64,000 nucleotides of DNA, taken from CAKSQL01 sp045649415 (GTDB lineage Bacteria; Bacillota; Clostridia; UBA1381). Below the pieces are notes generated by a model, which was given only the letters and a program-made list of their open reading frames with translations, was not told the DNA's origin and made no database searches. The position numbers were made by a program, and so were the translations under genes. The stretch spans positions 1-64,000 of the forward strand of contig JAZRPY010000032.1 in assembly GCA_045649415.1 (NCBI GenBank). The letters run 5' to 3'. Positions within the stretch are counted from its first letter, which is position 1; each line of letters starts with the position of its first letter. Below are positions 18,749 through 26,346 of the stretch, in pieces.

Positions 18749-18772
18749 GACAGTATTTTAATACAGTCTTTC
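18749..18772 (-). terminator. Probable terminator overlapping the dusB stop
   Basis: AAAGAC-A-GTATT pairs with AATAC-A-GTCTTT, leaving one A/A mismatch. On the minus strand it is followed by TTTATTG and then a TTTTT stretch. The hairpin overlaps the stop codon of dusB. Confidence 0.5.
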
Positions 18773-19723
18773 AAGAGCCTCTCCCAATATGTTTTTTATA
18801 TCACTTAAAGTATTTGCGCAAAAGAGCTTGGTTTTAACAGTGCTTCCATCAGGCATTCCCTTTATATACCACGCCATATTCTTTCTTGCTTCCTTTATGC
18901 CTCTTAATTCCCCTTTATATTCCGACAAAAGCTCGGCGTGGTGGATTGCACACTCTATCCTTTCCTTCCAGTCAGGACTGAATTTCACCTCACCAAATTG
19001 CATAAGCTCATCTATTTGTTTGAAAATAAACGGATTTCCCTGAGCACCTCTTGCAACCATAACCCCATCAGCGCCTGTATATTCAAGCATATTTAACGCA
19101 TCCTCTGCCTTGAATATATCTCCGTTGCCTATAACTGGAACGGATGCTCGGGCTTTAATTTCCTTTATTATATCCCAATCTGCTTTGCCACTATAAAATT
19201 GTTCTCTTGTTCTTCCGTGAACGGTTATTGCATCTGCTCCCGATTCCTCTGCCATTTTTGCAAACTGAATAGCATTTATGCTATTTTCGTCCCAACCCTT
19301 TCTGAATTTCACGGTCACAGGAATATCTACTGCTTTTTTAACCTCAGCTATGATTTTACCTGCAAGTAAAATATCCTTCATCAATGCACATCCGTCACCA
19401 TTATTTACAATCTTTGGAGCAGGACAACCCATATTTATATCGATTAAAAAAGCACCTGTCGCCTCTGCTTTTTTTGCTATTTCTCCCATAACCTTATAAT
19501 CACTGCCGAACAGCTGAACTGCTGCAGGCTGCTCATTTTTAGCAATCGCCATAAGATTATCGGTTTTCTTGTCCTTGTAAAATAAACCCTTGGAGGAAAT
19601 CATTTCAGTGTAAACAAGACCACATCCGTAGCCTCTTGAAATCTCACGGAATGCCCTGTCTGTGACTCCTGCCATTGGCGCTAAAAACACATTTTTATCA
19701 AGCTCCAAGCCTCCGATATTCAC
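18758..19723 (-). CDS. dusB: tRNA-dihydrouridine synthase (DusB-like)
   Basis: This flavoenzyme reduces uridines in the tRNA D-loop to dihydrouridine. The 321-residue FMN barrel begins LAPMAGVTDRAFR near residue 16. The catalytic cysteine lies in DINMGCPAPKIVNNGDG near 97, and conserved FRKGWD and TVHGRTREQFYSG follow. The C-terminal helical tRNA-binding domain is present (REARKNMAWYIKG-like). The length is normal. It is a single-gene unit between two terminators. Confidence 0.93.
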   Translation of the reverse strand: MNIGGLELDKNVFLAPMAGVTDRAFREISRGYGCGLVYTEMISSKGLFYKDKKTDNLMAIAKNEQPAAVQLFGSDYKVMGEIAKKAEATGAFLIDINMGCPAPKIVNNGDGCALMKDILLAGKIIAEVKKAVDIPVTVKFRKGWDENSINAIQFAKMAEESGADAITVHGRTREQFYSGKADWDIIKEIKARASVPVIGNGDIFKAEDALNMLEYTGADGVMVARGAQGNPFIFKQIDELMQFGEVKFSPDWKERIECAIHHAELLSEYKGELRGIKEARKNMAWYIKGMPDGSTVKTKLFCANTLSDIKNILGEALERLY

Positions 19724-19747
19724 TCATTCTTCCTCCTTCCCAAATTT

Positions 19748-19784
19748 CAAAACAGGCTGTCTATAAAATAAACAGCCTGTTTTT
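19748..19784 (-). terminator. Terminator of the glycolipid gene pair
   Basis: AAAACAGGCTGT and ACAGCCTGTTTTT form a strong stem just after the nucleotidyltransferase stop, with T-runs on both strands. Confidence 0.85.
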
Positions 19785-19785
19785 C

Positions 19786-20517
19786 TTATTCAAATAGCTT
19801 TTGTGCCTCGTAGTAGGACTTTGGTGTTCCTATATCAATGGTCATAACATCAAAGGTGTATGCATAAACAGGAGTTTTTGTTATTAACCAAGGTATGAAG
19901 TGTCCTGGTGCATCAGGATTATTTCCCTCCTTCAGATACTGGTCGATCAAGGAAATAGTCTCCTTTCTGTATATATAAAAGGGTGGTGCACCATAGTGGG
20001 ATTTAGGCTCACTTGGTTTTTCAATAAAGCCCACAACCCTGTTTTCATCTCCCAATTCCACAACGCCCATAGATTTTAGTGTTTCCAAATCCTCAATATA
20101 GTGTGCCGAAATAACATCAGCATTTTTATCGTGGTACAAATCCATCATATCAGTAAGCTCAAAATCAAAGATATTGTCACTTGCAAGCACGAAAATCTCG
20201 TCATTAATATTCTTTTTATCAATAACAAATTTCATATCCCCGATTGCGCCCAAACGATTATCATTATTTGTTGTGCCGTCATCAAGGACCTCAACATTTT
20301 TATTCCCCGAATATGTCTTTTTCCAGTCTTCAAACTGGTCTGCAAATCTATGATTGGTAACAATATAAATATTGTTCACCTCATCAATTCTCTCAATTTT
20401 TTCCACTACCCAATCAAGAATGGTTTTCTTCCCCATCTCTAACAGTGCCTTTGGCTTATTCTCGGTCAATGGGTAAAGCCTTGTTGCATAGCCTGCCGCC
20501 AATAAAATACAATCCAT
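19786..20517 (-). CDS. Sugar-phosphate nucleotidyltransferase
   Basis: This is a small, single-domain NTP-transferase (243 residues). The N-terminus has the nucleotide-binding LLAAGYATRLYPLTENKPKAL near residue 5. A metal-binding aspartate appears in LASDNIFDF near 112, and VVGFIEKPSEP near 160 is typical of RfbA/GlmU-type sugar nucleotidyltransferases. There is no left-handed beta-helix or acyltransferase extension. The gene starts 17 nt after the glycosyltransferase gene, so the two are probably one operon and this enzyme may supply its nucleotide sugar. The exact sugar cannot be read from the sequence. Confidence 0.8.
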   Translation of the reverse strand: MDCILLAAGYATRLYPLTENKPKALLEMGKKTILDWVVEKIERIDEVNNIYIVTNHRFADQFEDWKKTYSGNKNVEVLDDGTTNNDNRLGAIGDMKFVIDKKNINDEIFVLASDNIFDFELTDMMDLYHDKNADVISAHYIEDLETLKSMGVVELGDENRVVGFIEKPSEPKSHYGAPPFYIYRKETISLIDQYLKEGNNPDAPGHFIPWLITKTPVYAYTFDVMTIDIGTPKSYYEAQKLFE

Positions 20518-20534
20518 AATTTTTATCTTCCTTT

Positions 20535-21668
20535 CTACACGCTAAGTATCTCTTGCTTTTTTGCTTTTACTTTTTCTTCCACAAAATCTGCAAGTCGGTC
20601 TGTGGAATCTGCTTTACCAAGATGATAAACACTTTCCTTTAGCATTTCTAATCTCCACGGATATTTCATAATCTCATACAACGCCTCATCCAAAGGAAAT
20701 GTTTTAGTAACCATTACAGCTGCTCCGTTGTTCACCAAGAACTCCATATTCCTTTCTTCTTGACCGGGAATCGGATTTAAAATAACTGCCGGCAAGTCCT
20801 TGGCAAGAAACTCAGAGGTGGTTAAGCCACCGGGTTTTGTGACAATGCAATCTGCAGCATCCATCATAACCTCTACATTATCCACGAAGCCATAGCAATA
20901 AATTTTCTTTTTCCACACGCTCCTTTCAATTTCCTTTTTAGTTTTTTTGTTGTTACCACAAACACACAAAATCTGATAATTTCCATCAAGGGAGTCAATC
21001 AATTTTAGATTTCTGAGCATATTTCCGTACCCCATTGAGCCCATCATAACAAGAATTGTGGTTTTATCCATTATCCCCAACAATTCCCTCGCTTCATTCT
21101 GAGGCATCTTGTTTTTAAACTTTTTCTTGATTGGTATGCCAAATGGTAAAATTTTCTCCTCAGGAATACCTTTTTTTCTCATCTGCCTGTTCAAAAGTGC
21201 ATCAGCGGTCACATAGTAATCAAGCTCTGTGCTTTCCCAGAAGGGATGGACTGTGAAATCGGTTACTATTCCAAAGGTGGGACAGTTTATTATTCCCTTT
21301 TCCTTTAAATATGTCATCAAAAGACAGGCATAGCTGTGTGTGCCTATAACCACATCAGGAACATAGTCGTTAAAAAATTCCTTTAGCTTGTGTGATGCAA
21401 GCTTTGTGAAAATGTCAACAAAGGACATTTTATCATACTTTTCTTCTCTTTTATCCAATGTACCATACGCTTTTCCGTACGCCTTCTGAAAATACTTGGT
21501 GGATATTAAATATCCGTCCGAAATAGAGGTTGCCAATTTTGTGTTTATGTATTCAAAGGTATCAAGCATAGTGCACTCAAATCCTTTTTCCTCTAATGCA
21601 CCGATTATCGCCTGACCAGTGGAATGATGACCATATCCTGCTGTCACAGATAAAATCAACGCTTTCAT
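20535..21668 (-). CDS. Diacylglycerol glycosyltransferase-like protein (GT28/MGDG synthase family)
   Basis: The protein resembles UgtP/MGDG-synthase enzymes, which transfer glucose or galactose onto diacylglycerol to make membrane glycolipids and LTA anchors. The 377 residues begin MKALILSVTAGYGHHSTGQA, the family hallmark for lipid acceptor binding. The C-terminal Rossmann half has MMGSMGYGN and the donor loop TKPGGLTTSE. The ATG at 21668 has AAAGGA 5 nt upstream; the ORF can extend to 21707 without a site. A perfect palindrome sits at its promoter. The gene is followed by a nucleotidyltransferase gene. Confidence 0.85.
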   Translation of the reverse strand: MKALILSVTAGYGHHSTGQAIIGALEEKGFECTMLDTFEYINTKLATSISDGYLISTKYFQKAYGKAYGTLDKREEKYDKMSFVDIFTKLASHKLKEFFNDYVPDVVIGTHSYACLLMTYLKEKGIINCPTFGIVTDFTVHPFWESTELDYYVTADALLNRQMRKKGIPEEKILPFGIPIKKKFKNKMPQNEARELLGIMDKTTILVMMGSMGYGNMLRNLKLIDSLDGNYQILCVCGNNKKTKKEIERSVWKKKIYCYGFVDNVEVMMDAADCIVTKPGGLTTSEFLAKDLPAVILNPIPGQEERNMEFLVNNGAAVMVTKTFPLDEALYEIMKYPWRLEMLKESVYHLGKADSTDRLADFVEEKVKAKKQEILSV

Positions 21669-21738
21669 AGTTTTCCTTTGTCTCCTTTTTATCCTTGCAT
21701 CTATCAAATAATCAATTTATCTTGCTTTTTTCTAATTT

Positions 21739-21757
21739 ATTTGATATAATATCAAAT
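21739..21757. promoter_or_regulatory. 19-bp perfect palindrome, candidate operator
   Basis: ATTTGATATAATATCAAAT is a perfect inverted repeat with a single central base. It lies just downstream of the expected start (near 21760) of the glycosyltransferase transcript, a repressor-type position. The TTTGA..TCAAA arms resemble FabT (MarR-family) boxes of lipid genes; this assignment is inference. Confidence 0.55.
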
Positions 21758-21766
21758 ATATTTTAT

Positions 21767-21795
21767 ATTATACCAAAAATAAACTGAAAATGCAA
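21767..21795 (-). promoter_or_regulatory. Promoter of the glycosyltransferase operon
   Basis: Minus strand: TTGCAT (21790-21795), 17-nt spacer, TATAAT (21767-21772). The palindromic operator begins about 10 nt further downstream. Confidence 0.7.
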
Positions 21796-21875
21796 GACAC
21801 TTTTTTACATAAGCATATACACTATTTTCGTAATTTTTAGATTGAAATTTTTTGGCAATACAAAGGAGGCTTTGT

Positions 21876-22397
21876 ATGATTTTATATTTGGGCGACAAGG
21901 AAACATTTGACTATTTAGCAACCCTGACCAATGATATTTCAGCAGAAATTTCCATTGATGAGGCCGATAAAATTATTGTTTTGGAATACTCCCACACTGC
22001 AGTTTCTCTCATTCGTGAGGCAGAGGGAAAAAACATTCCTGTACTTGGCATATTGGATGGCTTTAGGAGTGTTGCAGAGGCTATGGGAGCAGAGCTTATA
22101 ACGATTGAGAATTGTCCTGAGGGTAAGCAGGAATTGTGTGTGCTTGACACAGACTCACCACTTCACCATTCTCTTCCCCATGTGACCTCTGTATGCAGAG
22201 GAAGCTCTGAGGGAATAGATGAGGAACGATTCCCTGATGAATTGATGGCAATTGCCCGTGCTGAAACAGGCGAGATAATTGCATTTTCAAAAAATACCGA
22301 TCAGGAATTTCCACATATCTATGGAGTAAACTACTATATAACCTCAGGTTTAACATTATGTAAGGAAAATATCATAAATAACTTTATAAATCTATAA
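21876..22397 (+). CDS. Class I glutamine-amidotransferase-like protein lacking the catalytic triad
   Basis: The 173-residue protein follows the layout of a class I GATase domain (PabA/TrpG/GuaA type), but each catalytic site is altered. The nucleophile elbow expected as G-I-C-x-G-H-Q reads GILDGFRS, without cysteine. The C-terminal F-H-P-E block reads IYGVNYYITSG, without the His and Glu. Surrounding landmarks remain, such as DSPLHHSLP and the NFI ending. It is therefore probably a non-catalytic binding or regulatory protein. The ATG at 21876 has AAAGGAGG in front; an upstream TTG at 21852 has none. It lies 18 nt ahead of hpt, so a link to purine salvage is possible. Confidence 0.6.
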   Translation: MILYLGDKETFDYLATLTNDISAEISIDEADKIIVLEYSHTAVSLIREAEGKNIPVLGILDGFRSVAEAMGAELITIENCPEGKQELCVLDTDSPLHHSLPHVTSVCRGSSEGIDEERFPDELMAIARAETGEIIAFSKNTDQEFPHIYGVNYYITSGLTLCKENIINNFINL

Positions 22398-22415
22398 AAG
22401 GAAAGGATGTCGGGT

Positions 22416-22970
22416 ATGGAAAACACCAATCTTCACCCATATATTGACAGAGTTTTAGTGTCGGAGGAGGAGCTTTCAAAAGCTGTTAAAAGTCTTGCCG
22501 ATAAAATAAATGAGGACTACAAGGACGAGCCTCTGCTTCTTGCAATCATACTAAAAGGCAGTTTCGTTTTTGCAACCGACCTTATGCGTCACTTGAAAAT
22601 GCCTGTGGAAATTGATTTTATGCAGGTATCAAGCTATGGCTCAGGAACAACCTCTCAGGGTTTTATAAATATAAAGAAGGATTTATCTGTTGATATTGAG
22701 GGCAGAAATGTGCTTATAGTAGAGGATATAATAGATAGTGGAAACACTCTTCATAAGCTCAAGGAATTGTTATCCTCAAGAAATCCCAAAAGTGTAAAAA
22801 TTTGCACTATTCTCGACAAGCCTGACAGGCGTGTTACACCTGTCTTGGTAGAATATTCAGGAATTTCTATTCCTGACGAGTATGTTGTCGGCTATGGTCT
22901 TGACTATAACGAGGAGCTTCGTAATCTCCCTTATGTAGGCGTAATGAAGAGAAGCATATACGAAAAGTAA
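22416..22970 (+). CDS. hpt: Hypoxanthine(-guanine) phosphoribosyltransferase
   Basis: This enzyme salvages hypoxanthine and guanine to IMP and GMP using PRPP. The protein has the PRPP signature VLIVEDIIDSGNTL near residue 103, the early LLLAIILKGSF, and the base-binding FVVGYG-like segment DEYVVGYGLDYNE. Two starts are possible. ATG 22407 directly abuts AGGAAAGG, while ATG 22416 has it at 9 nt, so 22416 is preferred (184 residues). PyrR was considered, but the C-terminal GLDYNEELRNLPYVGVM is characteristic of Hpt. Confidence 0.93.
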   Translation: MENTNLHPYIDRVLVSEEELSKAVKSLADKINEDYKDEPLLLAIILKGSFVFATDLMRHLKMPVEIDFMQVSSYGSGTTSQGFINIKKDLSVDIEGRNVLIVEDIIDSGNTLHKLKELLSSRNPKSVKICTILDKPDRRVTPVLVEYSGISIPDEYVVGYGLDYNEELRNLPYVGVMKRSIYEK

Positions 22971-22983
22971 AGGATGTGTTAGT

Positions 22984-23325
22984 ATGGATTGCTTGTTTTG
23001 TAAAATTATAAATGGAGAAATTCCATCCAATAAGGTTTATGAGGATGACTATGTTCTTGCCTTTCACGATATTTCACCACAGGCACCTGTTCATATTGTT
23101 ATTATTCCTAAGGTACATATTACATCTGCAAATGAAATAACTAATGAAAACAGCAAGTATGTTGCTCATATTTTTGAAATTATCCCGACTATTGCAAAAG
23201 AACTTGGAATAGACGAAAAAGGATATAGAATTATCAATAACTGTGGTGAGCATGGTGGACAAACTGTTCCACATCTACATTTTCACTTAACAGGTGGCAG
23301 AGAATTTTTATGGCCTGCAGGCTGA
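22984..23325 (+). CDS. HIT family nucleotide-binding protein (HinT-like)
   Basis: HIT proteins hydrolyse nucleoside phosphoramidates and related AMP adducts. The 113 residues start CLFCKIINGEIPS with a zinc-type CxxC, continue with PVHIVIIPK, and end in the histidine triad PHLHFHLTGG near 95. The length is typical of HinT. It lies 13 nt after hpt, in the same direction, probably in one transcript with the GATase-like gene. Confidence 0.93.
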   Translation: MDCLFCKIINGEIPSNKVYEDDYVLAFHDISPQAPVHIVIIPKVHITSANEITNENSKYVAHIFEIIPTIAKELGIDEKGYRIINNCGEHGGQTVPHLHFHLTGGREFLWPAG

Positions 23326-23362
23326 TAATTCGAAAAATTTTTTAAAATTTTATGAAAAGTTG

Positions 23363-23392
23363 TTGACATTTCTATCAATCATAGGTTATAAT
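23363..23392 (+). promoter_or_regulatory. Promoter of rpsU-yqeY
   Basis: TTGACA (23363-23368), 18-nt spacer, TATAAT (23387-23392), about 80 nt ahead of rpsU. The gap 23326-23471 holds nothing else recognised. Confidence 0.75.
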
Positions 23393-23471
23393 AAATATCA
23401 TGGCAAATTACGATCTGTAATTTTTCATCAAACAGCCGGAAGAATTGACCAGCCGGAGGGAGGGGAAATAA

Positions 23472-23648
23472 ATGTCTGAAATTCGTGTTAAAGATAATGA
23501 ATCATTAGACAGCGCACTCCGTAGATTTAAGCGTCAGTGTGCTAAATCAGGCGTTATGTCTGAAATCAGAAAACGCGAGCATTACGAAAAACCAAGCGTA
23601 AAGCGTAAGAAGAAGTCCGAAGCTGCGCGTAAAAGAAAGTTCAAGTAA
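23472..23648 (+). CDS. rpsU: 30S ribosomal protein S21
   Basis: S21 is a small basic ribosomal protein. The 58 residues read MSEIRVKDNESLDSALRRFK at the start, continue with a basic middle (KREHYEKPSVKRKKK) and end KRKFK, a canonical S21. A strong GGAGGGAGGGG lies 5-15 nt upstream. The coupled yqeY 12 nt downstream is the usual Firmicute arrangement. Confidence 0.97.
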   Translation: MSEIRVKDNESLDSALRRFKRQCAKSGVMSEIRKREHYEKPSVKRKKKSEAARKRKFK

Positions 23649-23660
23649 GGAGTCTCTTTT

Positions 23661-24104
23661 ATGTCGCTTAAAGATAAATTGGCAGATGATTTAAAGTCTG
23701 CAATGAAAAACAAAGAAACAGTCCGTAAAAATGTGGTGCAATTTGTGAGAGCAGGTGTGCTGCAGATTGAAAAGGATAAGAAAGTAACTCTGGATGATGA
23801 TGGCGTTTTAGAGGTAATTGCGAAGCAATTGAAGCAACGCCGTGATTCCCTGCCCGATTACGAAAAAAGTGGCCGTGAAGAGTTAATCGCTGAGCTAAAG
23901 GCGGAAATGGATGTTTTGATGGAATACTTGCCTGAACAATTATCAAGAGAAGAACTTGAGGTAATTGTTAAAGACGCTATTAAAAATACCGGTGCTGCCT
24001 CCATGAAGGATATGAAGAAAATTATGGCAGAGGTTATGCCAAAAACCAAAGGCAGAGCAGACGGTAAAATAATAAATGAAATAGCTAAAAGCTTATTATC
24101 ATAA
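23661..24104 (+). CDS. yqeY: GatB/YqeY domain protein
   Basis: This is a 147-residue helical protein of the YqeY family, related to the C-terminal tRNA-binding domain of GatB. It is often co-transcribed with rpsU. Characteristic stretches are DLKSAMKNKETVRKNVV near residue 9, a conserved KQLKQRRDSLPDYEKSGR near 54, and YLPEQLSREEL near 92. The C-terminal KIINEIAKSLL matches the GatB tail. Its precise role is unsettled; a link to tRNA or translation is inferred from the fold and the rpsU neighbour. Confidence 0.92.
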   Translation: MSLKDKLADDLKSAMKNKETVRKNVVQFVRAGVLQIEKDKKVTLDDDGVLEVIAKQLKQRRDSLPDYEKSGREELIAELKAEMDVLMEYLPEQLSREELEVIVKDAIKNTGAASMKDMKKIMAEVMPKTKGRADGKIINEIAKSLLS

Positions 24105-24105
24105 A

Positions 24106-24140
24106 ATATACAGGAGAAATTTTTCTCCTGTATATTTTTA
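24106..24140 (+). terminator. Terminator of rpsU-yqeY
   Basis: ATATACAGGAGAAA pairs with TTTCTCCTGTATAT (about 24109-24136) and is followed by TTTTTA. Confidence 0.9.
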
Positions 24141-24156
24141 TCACTTTTTTAAATAT

Positions 24157-24231
24157 GCTGGTGTGGCTCAATGGTAGAGCAGAAGTATCGTAAACTTCTG
24201 GTTGCAGGTTCGATTCCTGTCACCAGCTCCA
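24157..24231 (+). tRNA. tRNA-Thr (anticodon CGT)
   Basis: A cloverleaf with acceptor GCTGGTG/CACCAGC, D-arm GGCTCAATGGTAGAGC, and anticodon stem GAAGT/ACTTC with loop ATCGTAA, so the anticodon is CGT (reads ACG). The T-loop is GGTTCGATTCC, the discriminator is T, and CCA is encoded. Confidence 0.95.
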
Positions 24232-24232
24232 G

Positions 24233-24271
24233 AAAAAAGACATTTTTCGGACAAGACAAATGTCTTTTTTT
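24233..24271 (+). terminator. Terminator behind tRNA-Thr
   Basis: AAAAAAGACATTT pairs with AAATGTCTTTTTTT directly after the CCA end. Confidence 0.85.
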
Positions 24272-24422
24272 AGTTAAATTCGCGTTCCGCGAGCTAATTT
24301 GAGTAAACTCAGCTAAATTGCCTGCGGCAGCTAAATGTGCACGCACGCTAATAGCGTATTTAATTTAGCTACTCCGAAGGAGTTATTTAGCTATTGAATG
24401 AAGTGAGATAATTTAGCTAATA
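24272..24422. repeat. Array of mini-hairpins separated by AGCTAAAT spacers
   Basis: About 150 bp alternate short GC-rich palindromes with an 8-9 bp spacer. The palindromes are TCGCG-ttc-CGCGA, GAGT-aa-ACTC, TGCC-tgc-GGCA, GTGC-ac-GCAC, CGC-taata-GCG and ACTCC-gaa-GGAGT. The spacer reads AGCTAAAT or a close variant in the left part and its reverse complement ATTTAGCT in the right part. Left and right halves can therefore also pair with each other, giving one large branched cruciform. No ORF or known element explains it. Confidence 0.7.
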
Positions 24423-24454
24423 TAAAAATATCTCTATGGTTCTGCTTTTTCAAT

Positions 24455-24499
24455 AAAAAACAAAGCTTGCAATTAAGATTTCTCTTAATTACAAGCTTT
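24455..24499 (-). terminator. Terminator of the ZIP gene
   Basis: AAAGCTTG(C)AATTAAG pairs with CTTAATT(A)CAAGCTTT. On the minus strand it is followed by GTTTTTTATTG, just behind the transporter stop. Confidence 0.85.
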
Positions 24500-24503
24500 T
24501 TTA

Positions 24504-25268
24504 TTAGCCCAATAAAAAGTCTAATGCAAGCATTACGCAAAAGCCCACAATCAATGCATAGGTTGCTCCACACTCACTGCCATGTGAGTGGGTTTCAATC
24601 ATCATTTCGTCACTTACCACATATAGCATCGTTCCACCTGCAAAGGCAAGTGCGAAGGGCAGAATGGCTGTGCTTATGCTTACTGCAAAATATCCGATAA
24701 GTGTACCAACTACCTCAACCACACCTGTCATAATCGCTGCAACAAGGGTGGTTTTTTTGCTTATTCCTGCTGCCAGCATAGGTGCAATTATAATCATCCC
24801 CTCAGGAACATTCTGCAATGCAATTGCACTTGCAATTGTGAGTGCTTCTCCCACATTTCCGGAGCCGAAGCCTACACCGGCTGCAATTCCCTCAGGCAGA
24901 TTATGTATGGCAATAGCTGCCACAAAAAGTAATGCCTTATTCAAGTTTTTCTTTCTTGCAGGGTTAGGCTCATCTGTGATACCCACAAGCTTATGGGCAT
25001 GGGGTACGAGTCTGTCAAGAACATTCACGCACATAGCACCACAGAAAATTCCGATTATGGTAACCACAAGTGCTTTCACATCCCCACCACCATATTCAAT
25101 TGATGGGAAAATCAAACCAATAACTGCCGCTGCAAGCATAACACCTGCAGCAAAGGCTAAAATAATATCATTGAATTTGTGTGAGATTTTCTTAAAGGAG
25201 AATCCTATTATAGCACCAATAACTGTTGCTCCTCCAACTCCAAGAGCAGTTAACGAAACCATTCTCAT
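24504..25268 (-). CDS. ZIP family divalent metal transporter
   Basis: ZIP proteins (bacterial ZupT) import zinc or other divalent metals across the cytoplasmic membrane. The 254 residues form about eight hydrophobic segments. The metal-site helices IV and V carry the hallmark AIHNLPEGIAAG near 138 and LQNVPEGMII near 168. A histidine-bearing loop (VPHAHKLVG) sits between helices III and IV. It starts 12 nt after the mrp gene, suggesting co-transcription, perhaps linking metal uptake with Fe-S assembly. The actual metal is not determined. Confidence 0.9.
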   Translation of the reverse strand: MRMVSLTALGVGGATVIGAIIGFSFKKISHKFNDIILAFAAGVMLAAAVIGLIFPSIEYGGGDVKALVVTIIGIFCGAMCVNVLDRLVPHAHKLVGITDEPNPARKKNLNKALLFVAAIAIHNLPEGIAAGVGFGSGNVGEALTIASAIALQNVPEGMIIIAPMLAAGISKKTTLVAAIMTGVVEVVGTLIGYFAVSISTAILPFALAFAGGTMLYVVSDEMMIETHSHGSECGATYALIVGFCVMLALDFLLG

Positions 25269-25280
25269 AGTGCGTTCTCC

Positions 25281-26108
25281 TTATAGTTTCTCAAGCTTGT
25301 CTGCAATATTGTCAAGCCAATCACCGTCAAACAATTCAATCATACCCTTGTCGCAAGCGGCAGAAAGCTTCATATTAACAGGGATTTTTGAAATAGTGTC
25401 AATATTATATTCCTCTAAAAGTTCCTCAATATGACTGTCGCCATAAATCTTATGCTGTTTTTTACAATCAGGGCATTCAAAGTATGACATATTCTCCACC
25501 ACTCCAAGTACAGGAATATTCATCATCTCTGCCATCTTAAGTGCTTTTTTAACAATCATTCCAACAAGCTCCTGAGGAGATGCAACTATAATTATTCCAT
25601 CCAAGGGCAAGGATTGGAAAACTGTAAGTGGCACATCCCCTGTTCCAGGAGGCATATCCACAAACATATAATCAACCTTGTCCCAGATAACATCAGTCCA
25701 GAATTGCTTAACCATTCCTGCAATTATAGGTCCTCTCCATACAACAGGGTCTGTGTCATTCTCCAACAAAAGATTGGTGGACATTATCTTTATTCCCGTC
25801 TTGGTAGCAACAGGGAAAATACCATTATCTGCTCCTTGAGCCTTCTCATTTATACCAAATGACTTTGGAATTGAAGGACCTGTTATATCTGCATCAAGAA
25901 TTCCGGAAAGATACCCTCTTCTTTGCATAACAATTGATAAAAGAGATGTCACCAATGACTTTCCGACTCCTCCCTTACCACTCACTATTCCTATTACCTT
26001 TTTTATATTCGATAGCTCATGTGCCTGTTCCATCAAGCTTTGTGGCTCTTGTCTTTCACCACAGTTGCTTGAGCAGGATGAACAATCGTGATTACAACCT
26101 TGACTCAT
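25281..26108 (-). CDS. Mrp/ApbC-type iron-sulfur carrier ATPase
   Basis: Mrp/NBP35 proteins are deviant Walker ATPases that carry and deliver Fe-S clusters. The 275 residues open with a cysteine-rich tail CNHDCSSCSSNC. The P-loop GIVSGKGGVGKSLV lies near 41, DMPPGTGDVPL near 153, and a C-terminal cluster motif YFECPDCKKQH near 211 has the conserved CxxC. The N-terminal cysteine extension resembles NBP35 more than E. coli Mrp. It starts at 26108, with GGGAGC in front, upstream of the ZIP gene. Confidence 0.92.
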   Translation of the reverse strand: MSQGCNHDCSSCSSNCGERQEPQSLMEQAHELSNIKKVIGIVSGKGGVGKSLVTSLLSIVMQRRGYLSGILDADITGPSIPKSFGINEKAQGADNGIFPVATKTGIKIMSTNLLLENDTDPVVWRGPIIAGMVKQFWTDVIWDKVDYMFVDMPPGTGDVPLTVFQSLPLDGIIIVASPQELVGMIVKKALKMAEMMNIPVLGVVENMSYFECPDCKKQHKIYGDSHIEELLEEYNIDTISKIPVNMKLSAACDKGMIELFDGDWLDNIADKLEKL

Positions 26109-26295
26109 ATTATAAGCTCCCTTCTTTTATTAAATGCTGACTAATTATTTAAAAATCTTGCATTTTAGATGCCATTTGTTTAATGAAAAATCAAAAATTA
26201 TGGTTGAAAATCGCAAGGTCATTTTCTTTATTAATTTTTCATTATCCATTTTCAATTATATCACTATTTTTCATATGTGTCAACAAAGCTCAAAC

Positions 26296-26327
26296 AAAAA
26301 AATCGCCCTATAAAAAGGCGATTTTTT
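26296..26327 (-). terminator. Terminator of fucI
   Basis: AAAAAATCGCC pairs with GGCGATTTTTT (loop CTATAAAAA) about 20 nt beyond the fucI stop. Confidence 0.85.
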
Positions 26328-26346
26328 GTATTCCTCATAGGAATTA

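Noticed and set aside
21876..22397. The missing CarA or a PabA-type glutaminase
   Set aside because: The Cys, His and Glu needed for glutaminase activity are absent, and the protein is far shorter than CarA.
22407..22970. PyrR (the regulator implied by the pyr attenuator)
   Set aside because: The C-terminal GLDYNEELRNLPYVG and overall sequence are those of hypoxanthine phosphoribosyltransferase.
24149..24346. Minus-strand ORF over tRNA-Thr with the phrase LVTGIEPATRS
   Set aside because: This is the well-known false protein read from the antisense strand of a tRNA and its flank; the tRNA is intact.
24272..24422. CRISPR array reading of the AGCTAAAT repeats
   Set aside because: Spacers are only about 10 bp, are palindromic, and the repeat changes orientation; no cas genes are present.
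24664..25434. 256-codon ORF on the plus strand opposite the ZIP and mrp genes
   Set aside because: It mirrors two well-supported genes, lacks a ribosome binding site and shows no domain; its length comes from the low stop frequency opposite the real frames.
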